Source: Chlamydiia bacterium (GTDB taxonomy: Bacteria; Chlamydiota; Chlamydiia; Chlamydiales; Simkaniaceae). Taken from it: DNA of 64,000 nt. Shown piece by piece: positions 18,639 to 27,267 of the stretch (position 1 is its first letter; each line of letters opens with the position of its first letter). Below the pieces are notes generated by a model that saw only the letters and a program-made list of their open reading frames with translations, searched no databases and was not told the DNA's origin. Both the position numbers and the translations under genes were made by a program. The stretch covers positions 186,001-250,000 of the forward strand of contig JAJACH010000001.1 of assembly GCA_022601645.1 (NCBI GenBank). Reading direction: 5' to 3'.

Positions 18639-18865
18639 GTAGAGATAATGATATGGGCTTTAAACGCAAAAGCCGCAGCCCCATTACGAAATCCACTAAA
18701 GTCGATTACAAAGATGTTGAGCTCCTAGAGCAATTTATCACTGAGCAAGGTAAGATCCTCCCAAGACGTATTACAGGAGTTTCTCACTACCATCAGAAGA
18801 TTTTGAAGAAAGCAATTAAGCGCGCACGTCAAATCGCTCTTTTGCCGTATTCTCAAGAAGACTAA
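18635..18865 (+). CDS. rpsR: 30S ribosomal protein bS18
   Basis: bS18 is a 76-residue partner of bS6. It keeps the core [50 protein letters not shown]. No zinc-type Cys ligands are present. It overlaps rpsF by four bases (ATGA) and is followed by rplI after 24 bases. Confidence 0.97.
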   Translation: MSRDNDMGFKRKSRSPITKSTKVDYKDVELLEQFITEQGKILPRRITGVSHYHQKILKKAIKRARQIALLPYSQED

Positions 18866-18889
18866 TATTTAACGAAAAAGAAGAGATCA

Positions 18890-19426
18890 ATGAGCAAACA
18901 GCAATTACTATTAATCGAAGATGTCGATGGTCTTGGCCGCAAAGGAGAGGTTGTCTCTGGAGCGAAACCTGGCTTTGTACGTAACTTTCTTCTCCCTAGC
19001 AAAAAAGCTGTGGTCGCTGACTTACGTACGTTAAGAATGCAAGAACGCCTTCAAAGCGAACGCGCACAGCAAGCAGTGATCGATAAAAAAGCTGCTGAAG
19101 AAGTCGCTAAAAAGATTGAAGACAAAGTCATTTCTATCGAAGTGAAAGTTGACCAAACAGGCCACATGTATGGTTCTGTAACAGCAAAAGACATTGTCAA
19201 GATTTTGGATGAGAATGCAATCACTGTTGAAAGAAAAATGGTGATCCTCCCTCTCCCTATTAAAAAACTTGGGACGTACAAGGTTCCCCTTAGACTTAAT
19301 GAAGGTGTTGAAGCTTCATTTAGCCTAAACGTAAAAGGTGAAAACGTTCCTGAAGTGGTTGAAGTTGTTCAAGAAGAACAAGTCACTCCAGAGGTCGAGG
19401 ACGAAGCTCCAACTGAAGAGAGTTAA
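18890..19426 (+). CDS. rplI: 50S ribosomal protein bL9
   Basis: bL9 binds 23S rRNA near the L1 stalk and helps reading-frame maintenance. The N-terminal domain (QQLLLIEDVDGLGRKGEVVSGAKPGFVRNFLLPSKKAV) is canonical. A helical connector (about 45-80) leads to the C-terminal domain. At 178 aa it is longer than the usual ~150 because of an acidic Glu/Val-rich tail (about 155-178). An AAAGAAGAGAT ribosome site precedes ATG 18890. The stop directly abuts the GTG of ispE. Confidence 0.96.
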   Translation: MSKQQLLLIEDVDGLGRKGEVVSGAKPGFVRNFLLPSKKAVVADLRTLRMQERLQSERAQQAVIDKKAAEEVAKKIEDKVISIEVKVDQTGHMYGSVTAKDIVKILDENAITVERKMVILPLPIKKLGTYKVPLRLNEGVEASFSLNVKGENVPEVVEVVQEEQVTPEVEDEAPTEES

Positions 19427-20203
19427 GTGAAACTACTCTCACCTGCGAAAATTAATTTATTTTTTCGCGTGCTTAGTAAACGAGAAGACGGTTTTCACGA
19501 AATCGAAACGATCATGCAAGCGATCGACTTATTCGATGTCGTAGAAATCGATCAATGTGAGTGTGATGATATCGCCCTAGATAAGGACAATCTTGTTCAT
19601 AGGGCGATAGACCTCTATCGTATGGAGACAGGGCTCCATTTCCCCCTCAAGGTAAGGCTGAAAAAGAATATTCCAATCGAAGCGGGCCTTGGAGGTGGAA
19701 GTGGAAATGCTGCTACAACGTTATGGGGAATCAATCAACTCGCTGATGGCTATCTGTCGCAAACCGATCTTTCAGACTTAAGCTCAGAGCTTGGATCTGA
19801 TGTCCCTTTTTTCTTCTCAAAAGGAACTGCCTATTGTTGGGGACGCGGCGAAATGCTAGAAGAAGTCGACCCTCAAGGCATTGACACCCTCTATATCGCT
19901 AAACCAGATTTTGGACTTAAAACTCCAGAGGTCTACCGCTATTGTACACCAACGGAAGACGCGGCTCACTTCAACAATGATTTGGAGAAGAGTGCGTTCT
20001 TTTGCGCTCCAAAACTGAAAGAAATAAAAGAAGCTATCTTGAAGCTCGGCTTTTCTAAAGTTATGATGACAGGAAGTGGCTCGGCTTTTTATTGTATAGG
20101 AGAGATAAGCAAACCTTTTCTCCCAGGCGTGGCATTTACTAAAGTTAATACGATTAATCGCTCAGATAAGGAATGGTATTTAAGTGAAAAAGAAACTCTT
20201 TGA
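19427..20203 (+). CDS. ispE: 4-diphosphocytidyl-2-C-methyl-D-erythritol kinase
   Basis: IspE phosphorylates CDP-methylerythritol in the MEP pathway for isoprenoid precursors. The GHMP-kinase signature PIEAGLGGGSGNAATTLW (about residues 84-101) binds ATP. The N-terminal LLSPAKINLFFRVL and C-terminal MTGSGSAFYC motifs are intact. At 258 aa it is somewhat shorter than the usual ~285. It starts with GTG immediately after the rplI stop and overlaps hldD by 20 bases. The rplI-ispE adjacency is also seen in Chlamydia (CT803-CT804). Confidence 0.95.
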   Translation: MKLLSPAKINLFFRVLSKREDGFHEIETIMQAIDLFDVVEIDQCECDDIALDKDNLVHRAIDLYRMETGLHFPLKVRLKKNIPIEAGLGGGSGNAATTLWGINQLADGYLSQTDLSDLSSELGSDVPFFFSKGTAYCWGRGEMLEEVDPQGIDTLYIAKPDFGLKTPEVYRYCTPTEDAAHFNNDLEKSAFFCAPKLKEIKEAILKLGFSKVMMTGSGSAFYCIGEISKPFLPGVAFTKVNTINRSDKEWYLSEKETL

Positions 20204-21143
20204 TGATCAGTATATAGTAATTACAGGGGCAGCGGGATTTATTGGAACTAATGTAGTACGCCACCTCAATGAGAGGGGCTACTCAAACCTTATTTTAGTT
20301 GATGACTTGAAGCATTCGCCTAAATGGCACAACTTGGTGGGCTTGAAATACCAAGAGTTGGTCTCAAGATATGACTTATTCAATTTTCTCGATGGACGAC
20401 AAAGTGAGGTCGAGGCGTTTATTCACTTGGGTGCATGCTCTTCAACGGTTGAAACTGATGGCGACTATCTCATGGAAAATAACTACCGCTATTCCATTGA
20501 CTTAGCCGAATATGCAATTGAGCATGGGCACAGATTCATTTATGCGTCATCTGCAGCAACTTACGGCGACGGCTCTTTAGGCTTTTCTGATAATCATGAC
20601 CTTCTAGATGATCTTAGACCTTTAAATTTATATGGCCTTTCCAAGCACATGTTTGACCTTTGGCTTCTTCGTCATAACCTCCTAGACCAGGTGGTAGGAC
20701 TGAAGTATTTTAATATTTTTGGGCCGTTTGAAAATCACAAAGAAAGAATGGCTTCGATGGTCTACCACATGCGTAATCAGATTCATAAAGAAGGCGTTGT
20801 TCGACTGTTTAAATCGTCTCAGCCAGACAAATATGAAGATGGCGGGCAAGTGCGCGATTTCCTCTGCAGTAAAGACACTGCTGAGATGACCTGCTCTTTT
20901 TTAGAAAATGATTTAAGTGGGATTTATAATGTGGGGCGTGGGGAGACAAATAGTTGGAATGACCTGGCTAATGCTGTGTTTAAAGCGCTTGGCAAACAGG
21001 TGAATATCGAGTATATTCCTATGCCAAAAGACTTAAGCGGGAAATACCAAAATTACACTTGTGCAGACATGTCCAAGTGGAAGGGGAAAAACCACGCCAT
21101 GTCACTTGACGATGGCGTCAAATATGCAATTGAAACCGTCTAA
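20184..21143 (+). CDS. hldD: ADP-L-glycero-D-manno-heptose 6-epimerase
   Basis: HldD epimerises ADP-D,D-heptose to ADP-L,D-heptose, the donor for the LPS inner core. It is an extended short-chain dehydrogenase of 319 aa. The NADP-binding motif TGAAGFIGTNVVRHLN is near residue 14. The HldD hallmark HLGACSSTVETDGDYLMENNYRYS follows, and the catalytic Tyr-x3-Lys is LYGLSKH (about residues 150-156). The start is GTG at 20184 inside the end of ispE. The genus Chlamydia has heptose-less LPS, so this gene and its neighbour hldE mark a different envelope chemistry. Confidence 0.95.
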   Translation: MKKKLFDDQYIVITGAAGFIGTNVVRHLNERGYSNLILVDDLKHSPKWHNLVGLKYQELVSRYDLFNFLDGRQSEVEAFIHLGACSSTVETDGDYLMENNYRYSIDLAEYAIEHGHRFIYASSAATYGDGSLGFSDNHDLLDDLRPLNLYGLSKHMFDLWLLRHNLLDQVVGLKYFNIFGPFENHKERMASMVYHMRNQIHKEGVVRLFKSSQPDKYEDGGQVRDFLCSKDTAEMTCSFLENDLSGIYNVGRGETNSWNDLANAVFKALGKQVNIEYIPMPKDLSGKYQNYTCADMSKWKGKNHAMSLDDGVKYAIETV

Positions 21144-22278
21144 AATCACAGTCATAGGAGACGTGATGCTCGACCATTACACGGTCGGTCATGTGTCGAG
21201 GATTTCTCCAGAAGCTCCCGTCCCCGTCTTAAAAGTCTGTGATGAACATAACCTTCCTGGGGGAGCGGGGAATGTGTGCCAAAATCTTGAGGCATTAGGC
21301 TCTGAGGTGGCATTAATCGGTCGCGTGGGAAATGATAGCGCAGGTAAAGCATTTAAACGCTTTTTTGCGAATACGACAGGGATTTTAACCCAACCAAGCT
21401 ACAAAACGCCTGTAAAAAATCGCCTAATTGCCAATTCGCAACAACTCCTTCGCACTGACTTAGAAGAAATTATCCCTACAACACGCAAACTTGAGAAATC
21501 AGCATTGATGTTAGCTGCAGAGGCTGAGGTAGTGGCGATTTCAGACTATGGGAAAGGCTTTTTAACAGACTCCTTACTAACCGAGCTAATGTGCCTTGGT
21601 TTGCCAACCTTAGTTGATCCGAAAGGAGAGGATTTTTCAAAATATCGCGGCGCTACCTTGATAAAACCGAATCTTAAAGAGGCTATGGGCGCTGTTAAAA
21701 CGCCTGGAACGCTTGATCAGGTGGCAGAGCAGCTATTAGAAACAACTCGCGTTAAATACCTCTTAATTACCCGTTCACAAGATGGAATATCTTTATTCAC
21801 AGACTGTGGAAAGAGACATGATTTCCCAGTGCATTCGAAAGAAGTTGTTGATGTCACAGGAGCTGGAGACACCGTCCTTTCAGTTATATCTGTTGCTATG
21901 GCCAATAAACTCCCAATTGAGGAAGCTGTTCGAATGGCCAACATTGCAGCGAGTATTGCGATTGAAAAAGTAGGGTGTGCTCGCGTTACACTTGCTGAAA
22001 TCGGGGAAAGGATGTTGACAAAGGTTGTCGACGCTTCCCATGTTTTCCTCTTTCGAAAAGTTCTTGAGAAAAACGCGCACAAATTCCTTGAAGTCGCAAG
22101 TACAGATCATCTGCCGTTAGATGTTCTGGAAGAGATTCAGGGAAGCTTAGAGGAAAAACTTGTCGTTGTCGTCGAGGATGATGCAAGTGAGCGACTCATT
22201 TCCCTTCTAGCATCCTTTGAACAAGTCGATTTCGTGCTCCGCTTAGAACTGGCTGAGTCGTTTAATGCGTTCCTCTAA
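21124..22278 (+). CDS. hldE: Heptose-7-phosphate kinase HldE with degenerate nucleotidyltransferase domain
   Basis: The first ~310 residues form a PfkB/ribokinase-type kinase that makes heptose-1,7-bisphosphate. Seen are ITVIGDVMLDHYTVGHVSRISPEAPVPV, LPGGAGNVCQNL, a DPKGEDFSKYRGATLIKPN block and the catalytic VDVTGAGDTVLS. In HldE a second domain adds the nucleotide and carries an FDxxHxGH motif. Here only about 70 residues remain: LVVVVEDDASERL...LLASFEQVDFVLRLE resembles the middle of that domain, but the HxGH catalytic motif and the C-terminal half are absent. I start at ATG 21124 (384 aa, 20-base overlap with hldD). The 3' end overlaps htpX, which is on the other strand, by 36 bases. Confidence 0.88.
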   Translation: MQLKPSKITVIGDVMLDHYTVGHVSRISPEAPVPVLKVCDEHNLPGGAGNVCQNLEALGSEVALIGRVGNDSAGKAFKRFFANTTGILTQPSYKTPVKNRLIANSQQLLRTDLEEIIPTTRKLEKSALMLAAEAEVVAISDYGKGFLTDSLLTELMCLGLPTLVDPKGEDFSKYRGATLIKPNLKEAMGAVKTPGTLDQVAEQLLETTRVKYLLITRSQDGISLFTDCGKRHDFPVHSKEVVDVTGAGDTVLSVISVAMANKLPIEEAVRMANIAASIAIEKVGCARVTLAEIGERMLTKVVDASHVFLFRKVLEKNAHKFLEVASTDHLPLDVLEEIQGSLEEKLVVVVEDDASERLISLLASFEQVDFVLRLELAESFNAFL

Positions 22279-23094
22279 CGGCGGGTGTGTTGAAAAAAGC
22301 TTTAGCATTTTTCCCCCTGAAAACATCATTACTTCAGCATTTTTATACTTTTGCGCAGTTTGAGGGGCTTTTGATTCATTCATAAGCCGTCTTAAGGCAC
22401 AAATCATCTTCATTGGACCAGCGTAGTGAGCCCCCATCTTATCCGCGCGAAACTCTCGCCATCTGGAAAACGCGCAGATGACAGTTGATCCAAGGAGCAT
22501 AAAGGCAAATTCAAGCATAAAGATCATCAGATAGGAAACGCGTCGTCGATCCTTGCCTGCAATGATAAACGCAATCACGCGCGCTAAAAACATGACAAAG
22601 GCATTCACTACACCTTGCAAAAGGGTCATTGTCACCATATCGCCATTTGCAATATGGGCAAGTTCATGTGCCAAAACGCCTTCAATTTCGTCATCATTCA
22701 TTGTTGATAAAAGCCCTGATGATACGGCGATTAAACAATTTCGTTTAGAAGCACCTGTTGCAAAGGCATTGATTGATGCAGACTCAAAAACGCCAAGCTC
22801 AGGTGTTTTAGGAAGCAGAGCTGATGCCCTTAACCGTTCAAGGATAGGAATTAAACGGGCACATCTAGGATCGTTAATTTTCACACCCATCATCCATTTA
22901 GCTAAATGCTTGGAAAGAAACAGTGAAATGATGGCTCCACCCATGCCCCAAACAAAACAAAATCCCAAAAGCATGGGAATATCAATCCCTCTTTCAGTGA
23001 AATAGGGGCCAAGATGTAGGAGATTCAGAACAATAGAAATTGTTCCAACAACCAGAAAGTTAACCATTAAGAAAAGAAAAATACGTTTTATCAT
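22243..23094 (-). CDS. htpX: Membrane zinc metalloprotease HtpX
   Basis: HtpX is an M48-family inner-membrane protease for quality control of membrane proteins. The start MIKRIFLFLMVNFLVVGTIS at 23094 (283 aa) matches the family. The frame to 23226 would add a non-conserved leader. Two N-terminal membrane helices (about 4-26 and 40-60) are followed by the active-site HEXXH (GVLAHELAHIANGD, about residue 140), two further hydrophobic segments and the third zinc ligand region (REFRADKMGAHYAG). It is convergent with hldE and divergent from the small gene at 23182. Confidence 0.96.
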   Translation of the reverse strand: MIKRIFLFLMVNFLVVGTISIVLNLLHLGPYFTERGIDIPMLLGFCFVWGMGGAIISLFLSKHLAKWMMGVKINDPRCARLIPILERLRASALLPKTPELGVFESASINAFATGASKRNCLIAVSSGLLSTMNDDEIEGVLAHELAHIANGDMVTMTLLQGVVNAFVMFLARVIAFIIAGKDRRRVSYLMIFMLEFAFMLLGSTVICAFSRWREFRADKMGAHYAGPMKMICALRRLMNESKAPQTAQKYKNAEVMMFSGGKMLKLFSTHPPLEERIKRLSQF

Positions 23095-23181
23095 AGGGTC
23101 ATCATACCAGCTTTTTGAATTTCCTTGAAGAATAAATAAAAACTTGTCTAGAATGCATTCTGAAAGGGGTTTTTCTAAAAT

Positions 23182-23412
23182 ATGAGCCGATACCTTCCAG
23201 ATCATTATAAAGTTGCGGACACCCAAAAAGGGAAAGTTCCATCAAGAGTTAAAAGAGCTTTTGGAAGCCGAAAAATTTGCTATGTGCTAATCTCGTGTGA
23301 AGAACCGAATAGCCGTGGTGAAATGGAGGTTGAAATGACCTATGATGGAGATAAATATCTTGCATCCTATCTCGTCCAAAGTGCTATGCAACTTTTAGAG
23401 GAACAAATGTGA
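23182..23412 (+). CDS. Small conserved-looking unknown protein
   Basis: A 76-residue protein that I do not recognise. It is basic at the N-terminus (PSRVKRAFGSRK), has a central beta-like segment (ICYVLISCEEP) and an acidic C-terminal helix. There is no signal peptide. It is divergently placed from htpX across an 87-base gap. Its stop overlaps the GTG start of the M20 peptidase (GTGA at 23409), which supports it being a real, cotranslated gene despite its size. Confidence 0.7.
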   Translation: MSRYLPDHYKVADTQKGKVPSRVKRAFGSRKICYVLISCEEPNSRGEMEVEMTYDGDKYLASYLVQSAMQLLEEQM

Positions 23413-24710
23413 ATGAGACGTTAAAAGCGCTTCTCTCGATCCCAAGTGTTAGTTCAGAAAAAGTCCATGAAAAAGATGTAAAAGCCGCATGTGAGTTTTT
23501 ACGTGACTACCTCTCAACCTTTATGCAGGTGGAGATTTGGGAAGGGGATGGTCATCCTATATTATTTGCATCGCATCTAGAGGGTGAAGACAAGAAGACC
23601 CTGTTGCTTTACGGCCACTACGACGTTCAACCCGTTGATCCCCTAGAACTTTGGGTTTCACCTCCGTTTGAACCAACGGTGCGGGAGGGGCACATCTATG
23701 CACGCGGTGCCATCGACAACAAGGGCCAACTTTTCTATACGCTAGAAGCTGTCAAACAGTTCATCGAAAACGGCGGCGGCTACAATATCAAATTTGTGAT
23801 AGAAGGTGAGGAAGAAATTGGCTCCCCCTTTCTCTCAAAAATTTTACCGGAAAAAAAAGGTCAGCTCAAAGCGGATCACTTCATCATTCCCGATGTTGAC
23901 ATGAACACCGAAGAGAAACCTGCGATACAAGTTGGTCTTAGAGGGATCCTCACAATGGAAGTGAGCTTAAAAGGCTCTGAAACAGATCTCCATTCGGGCT
24001 CCTTTGGAGGCATCGCCTACAATCCCAACCGTGCTCTCGTTGAGTTGCTCGCAAAATGTTATGATGAAAAGGGCCAAGTAACGATTCCCGGTTTCTATGA
24101 GGGAATTACAAAGGTTAATTTAACTGATCTCATGACAGATATTGACTATGAAAAAGATGCGCATGCAGGCGGTGTAAACGCAGTAGGGGGGATAAAAGGA
24201 GCATCTTTAATTGAGACAAACTGGCTGAAGCCTACTCTTGAGATAAATGGCATATGGGGTGGTTATACAGGCGATGGATTTAAAACTGTCATACCAGCTA
24301 AAGCGCATGCAAAGATCTCTATGCGGATTCCGGCAGGTCAAGATCCTAAGAAATTGGGCGAAGCGGTGAAGAACTTTTTACTGCAGAATGTAGCTGAGGG
24401 GGTTGAACTTAGTTGCGAATTAGGGCATGGTAGCAGGGGAGTAGTAAATTCTCCCACCGGAGCACTACCTAAGGTTGTTAAAGCAGCGTATGAATCTGTT
24501 TTAGAGAAACCCTGCGGTATTATCATTTGTGGTGCATCGATTCCCATCGTAGAAGAATTTGCAAAACACATATCGCCATCTTTTGTTTTGATGGGGATTG
24601 CTCTTAATGGAGATGGAATGCATGCTCCGAATGAAAGGGTAGCTTTAAAGCGCCTTGAGTTAGGAGAAAGGATTGTCTTAGACATCCTCGAAAGGTTTAA
24701 ACAGCTATGA
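23409..24710 (+). CDS. M20 family zinc dipeptidase/carboxypeptidase
   Basis: A 433-residue metallopeptidase of the ArgE/DapE/CPG2-carnosinase group. The first metal motif is LLLYGHYDVQPVDP (His then Asp, about residues 74-87). The bridging Asp is in YARGAIDNKGQ, and the catalytic Glu pair is in IEGEEEIGSP (about 140). The dimerisation domain follows, and the C-terminal family motif reads CGASIPIVEEF. Such enzymes remove residues from di- or tripeptides, which fits peptide scavenging from a host, but the substrate is not known. It overlaps both neighbours by 4 bases (GTGA upstream, ATGA downstream). Confidence 0.93.
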   Translation: MNETLKALLSIPSVSSEKVHEKDVKAACEFLRDYLSTFMQVEIWEGDGHPILFASHLEGEDKKTLLLYGHYDVQPVDPLELWVSPPFEPTVREGHIYARGAIDNKGQLFYTLEAVKQFIENGGGYNIKFVIEGEEEIGSPFLSKILPEKKGQLKADHFIIPDVDMNTEEKPAIQVGLRGILTMEVSLKGSETDLHSGSFGGIAYNPNRALVELLAKCYDEKGQVTIPGFYEGITKVNLTDLMTDIDYEKDAHAGGVNAVGGIKGASLIETNWLKPTLEINGIWGGYTGDGFKTVIPAKAHAKISMRIPAGQDPKKLGEAVKNFLLQNVAEGVELSCELGHGSRGVVNSPTGALPKVVKAAYESVLEKPCGIIICGASIPIVEEFAKHISPSFVLMGIALNGDGMHAPNERVALKRLELGERIVLDILERFKQL

Positions 24711-25654
24711 TTGATAACAGATTGCAACTCATTTTAGGCAAGGAAAGTGCCTCATTTCTCAAACTCTTTTTTGGTCCTGTCCTCTTAAGTTTTGCAATTT
24801 TAATTGCTCCGTCTTCACTAGTTGCTACAGTTTCTTTACTTGGACTTGGTGCGACCCTTTTCTATGGAATACGAGGAGCACTGGGTACATTTTGTCTTTT
24901 ATTTGTTGTCTTTTTATTCAAGCATGAGCGTTTCACCTGGGAATTATCTTGGCATGTATCTGCAGGCTTAAGTCATGTCATCACCGCTTTTGCACTCGAG
25001 GAGATTAAGAACTTTTTCAAGAAGGAAAAAGAAGATCTCACAACAAACCTAAGCGAGTTAAACACTGCGCATTCGAATCTTGAAAAGGTGTCACTTGAAG
25101 AGAAAGTGTCTTTACAAGAGAAGCTTGAGCAAACAAAAGAGAAACTGCTGAAAGCAGAAGAAGACATTCTTTCCTTAAAGCGTCTTTCAGATGCGGTTCG
25201 CGTTGAGTCGAATAAACTTTATAAAGAAAACGATGACGTGAAGGCGACCTTAGCGGAAAACGAAAGTGAAATTACACGACTTCGTCAAGAGATGGAAACC
25301 TCCCAAGATCGTCTCAATGAGCTCAATGAAAAACGCGTTGAAGCCTTCCAGCTTAAAACGCTTCTCGAGGAGAAACAGCCTGCGGTTGAAGAGGTAGAGA
25401 TTGTCGAAGCGGTAGAGACAGTCGAAGAGGTCGAGCAGCCTTCAGTTGAAGAAGTGAAGGTTGTGGAAGAAGAGCCAAAAAGTGACCTGGAAATTTTAGA
25501 AGAGCTCAAGAAAACAGCTAAAGAAGCGTATCAAAAAGCTGTTGATGAAAAGGCTGAGGATGTGAAGGATAAGCGTCACGCGCTTGTTGAAGTCGAGCGC
25601 CAGCTCTTCAATCTAAAGAAGGCGATGCGCGATCAAGGCGCTCTTTTCAAATAG
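24707..25654 (+). CDS. Membrane-anchored coiled-coil protein with acidic Val-Glu repeats
   Basis: No family is recognised (315 aa). About residues 17-70 hold two to three hydrophobic segments (FFGPVLLSFAILIAPSSLVA, LLGLGATLFYGIRGALGTF, LLFVVFLF). From about 100 to 215 the sequence is a long Lys/Glu/Leu coiled coil. Residues about 225-265 repeat a VE/VEE pattern (VEEVEIVEAVETVEEVEQP), and a helical basic end follows. The layout is like many chlamydial inclusion-membrane or envelope-anchored proteins, but a bilobed Inc hydrophobic domain cannot be claimed with certainty. It starts in the ATGA overlap with the M20 gene and ends 16 bases from map, tail to tail. Confidence 0.75.
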   Translation: MIDNRLQLILGKESASFLKLFFGPVLLSFAILIAPSSLVATVSLLGLGATLFYGIRGALGTFCLLFVVFLFKHERFTWELSWHVSAGLSHVITAFALEEIKNFFKKEKEDLTTNLSELNTAHSNLEKVSLEEKVSLQEKLEQTKEKLLKAEEDILSLKRLSDAVRVESNKLYKENDDVKATLAENESEITRLRQEMETSQDRLNELNEKRVEAFQLKTLLEEKQPAVEEVEIVEAVETVEEVEQPSVEEVKVVEEEPKSDLEILEELKKTAKEAYQKAVDEKAEDVKDKRHALVEVERQLFNLKKAMRDQGALFK

Positions 25655-25670
25655 ACTCAAATTGGTTTTG

Positions 25671-26537
25671 CTAGGGATGGGAGGTGAGGATCTCACAGCC
25701 TGTTTTTGTTACAAGTAGGGTGTGTTCCCACTGTGCACTCGGTAAGCCGTCAACTGTGCGTGCTGTCCATCCATCTGTTGGATCGATAACACTTTTACGC
25801 CGTCCCACGTTGATCATAGGCTCGATCGTAAAGGTCATGTTCTCTGCAAATGGAATTTGCATCCGGTTGAGATGGTGGGGGACTTGTGGCGCTTCATGGA
25901 AATCAAGGCCGATTCCATGACCGACAAATTCATCAACAACGCTAAATCCATATTTTTCTGCGACGGTATCGATGGCTTCTCCGATAAGTGAGATGTGGGC
26001 GCCGGGTTTGACAACGTCAATGGCTGCCATAAGCGCTTCTTTAGCGCAGGTGACGAGTTGTTGTTTCTCATCAGTGGTTTCTCCGATGATTACCATAGCT
26101 GAGCAGTCACCGTAGTAGCCGTCTACGACGGAGGTAACGTCGATGTTGAGGATGTCGCCTTTTTGCAGCGGTCTTTCATCGGGGATGCCATGGCAGATGA
26201 CTTCGTTAAGTGAGGTGCAGATTGATTTAGGGTAGGGAGGAGAGCCGTAGCCGATAGTTGGTGCGGTAGCTCCTCTTTCTTTGTGCATTTGCATTGAGAT
26301 GTCGTCGAGAGCTTGTGTTGTAATGCCTTCTTTTGCAGCATCGCATAGTGCTTTTAAAACGCTTGAGGCAAAGTCACACGCGATGCGCATGCCTGCAATT
26401 TGCTCTGGAGTTTTTAGGATAATGCCGTAGGTTTTATGGTAGAGGTCTTTTAGGTCCCCTTGGGGCATTTCTGGGTAATGGCACTTTTTCCATTTTTTTC
26501 CGCTGCCACACCAGCAGGGGTCATTTCTCGAGATCAT
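25671..26537 (-). CDS. map: Methionine aminopeptidase type I with N-terminal SEC-C zinc motif
   Basis: Map removes initiator methionine. The 288-residue product begins with a SEC-C-like zinc motif (NDPCWCGSGKKWKKCH, residues 5-20), an extension typical of chlamydial Map. The pita-bread catalytic domain follows. Metal ligands are visible in order: Asp in NIDVTSVVDG, Asp in YYGDCSAM, His in GHGIGLDFHEAP, Glu in TFTIEPM and Glu in QWEHTLLV. The 5' end overlaps truA by 17 bases, and marC lies just upstream of that. Map and a marC/yhgN gene are also near neighbours in Chlamydia (CT851-CT852). Confidence 0.96.
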   Translation of the reverse strand: MISRNDPCWCGSGKKWKKCHYPEMPQGDLKDLYHKTYGIILKTPEQIAGMRIACDFASSVLKALCDAAKEGITTQALDDISMQMHKERGATAPTIGYGSPPYPKSICTSLNEVICHGIPDERPLQKGDILNIDVTSVVDGYYGDCSAMVIIGETTDEKQQLVTCAKEALMAAIDVVKPGAHISLIGEAIDTVAEKYGFSVVDEFVGHGIGLDFHEAPQVPHHLNRMQIPFAENMTFTIEPMINVGRRKSVIDPTDGWTARTVDGLPSAQWEHTLLVTKTGCEILTSHP

Positions 26538-27267
26538 AGTATACCTTGTTAAGTGTCAGCCCGTGGGCTGGTGCGGTCATGCCTGCGAGTTTTCTATCAC
26601 CGCTTTTTATAATGGTGTCTACCTCGTTAATACCGATTTTTCCAAGTCCGATATAAACGAGTGTTCCTACGATATTTCGCACCATTTTATAGAGAAAATT
26701 CTCTCCTTTGATGGTGATGAGGATATCGCCATGACCTTGGATATCAATTGTAGCGATCGTCCGTGTTTTATCATAGGGAATTGAGGGGCTTTGATTGCAA
26801 AAGCATTTGAAATTGTGTGTGCCGGTAAAATGTGTGGCAGCTTGTCGCATAAATTTTAGGTTAAGTGATGGTTTGACATGCCAAGAGAGGTGTCGGTCGA
26901 AGGGGAGTTGAACCGGTGTGTTTGTGATGCGGTAGACGTATTCTTTAAAGTGGTTATCAAGGGTTGGGTGGAAGGTGTCTTTTTCGATGGTGACTGAAAG
27001 CACGCGGATGTCTTTGGGCAGGTAGCGGTTGATGGCTTTGACCATAATCGTTTCTGGGATGAGGGGAGGAGCTAGAAAATTGACAACTTGCTCTTTGGCA
27101 TGCACGCCCCGGTCAGTGCGCGATGCGGCTTGGAGTTTAGGCGAATGGCCGTAGATACGGGTTAGGGCTTTTAATAGAAGTGATTCGATGGTTAATTCAC
27201 TTTTATTGTCTTGCCACCCGAAATAGTTCGTGCCCTCGTAACAAATATTTAGTTTGTAGTTTTTCAT
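26521..27267 (-). CDS. truA: tRNA pseudouridine(38-40) synthase
   Basis: TruA isomerises uridines 38-40 in the anticodon arm. The 248-residue product shows CYEGTNYFGWQ at the N-terminus. The catalytic Asp lies in AASRTDRGVHAKEQV (about residue 55). NHFKEYVYRI and the C-terminal GENFLYKMVRNIVGTL are also canonical. It overlaps marC upstream by 4 bases (ATGA) and map downstream by 17 bases, so marC-truA-map is one operon. Confidence 0.96.
   Translation of the reverse strand: MKNYKLNICYEGTNYFGWQDNKSELTIESLLLKALTRIYGHSPKLQAASRTDRGVHAKEQVVNFLAPPLIPETIMVKAINRYLPKDIRVLSVTIEKDTFHPTLDNHFKEYVYRITNTPVQLPFDRHLSWHVKPSLNLKFMRQAATHFTGTHNFKCFCNQSPSIPYDKTRTIATIDIQGHGDILITIKGENFLYKMVRNIVGTLVYIGLGKIGINEVDTIIKSGDRKLAGMTAPAHGLTLNKVYYDLEK

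Noticed and set aside
23095-23226. Extension of htpX to an ATG at 23226
   Set aside because: HtpX proteins begin at the MIKRIFLFLMVNF-type helix; the extra 44 residues are hydrophilic and overlap the divergent small gene.
25380-25500. Repeated GAGGTAGAG-like units as a possible tandem repeat array or CRISPR
   Set aside because: They encode the Val-Glu-rich segment of a coiled-coil protein in frame; the units are irregular and there are no spacers.
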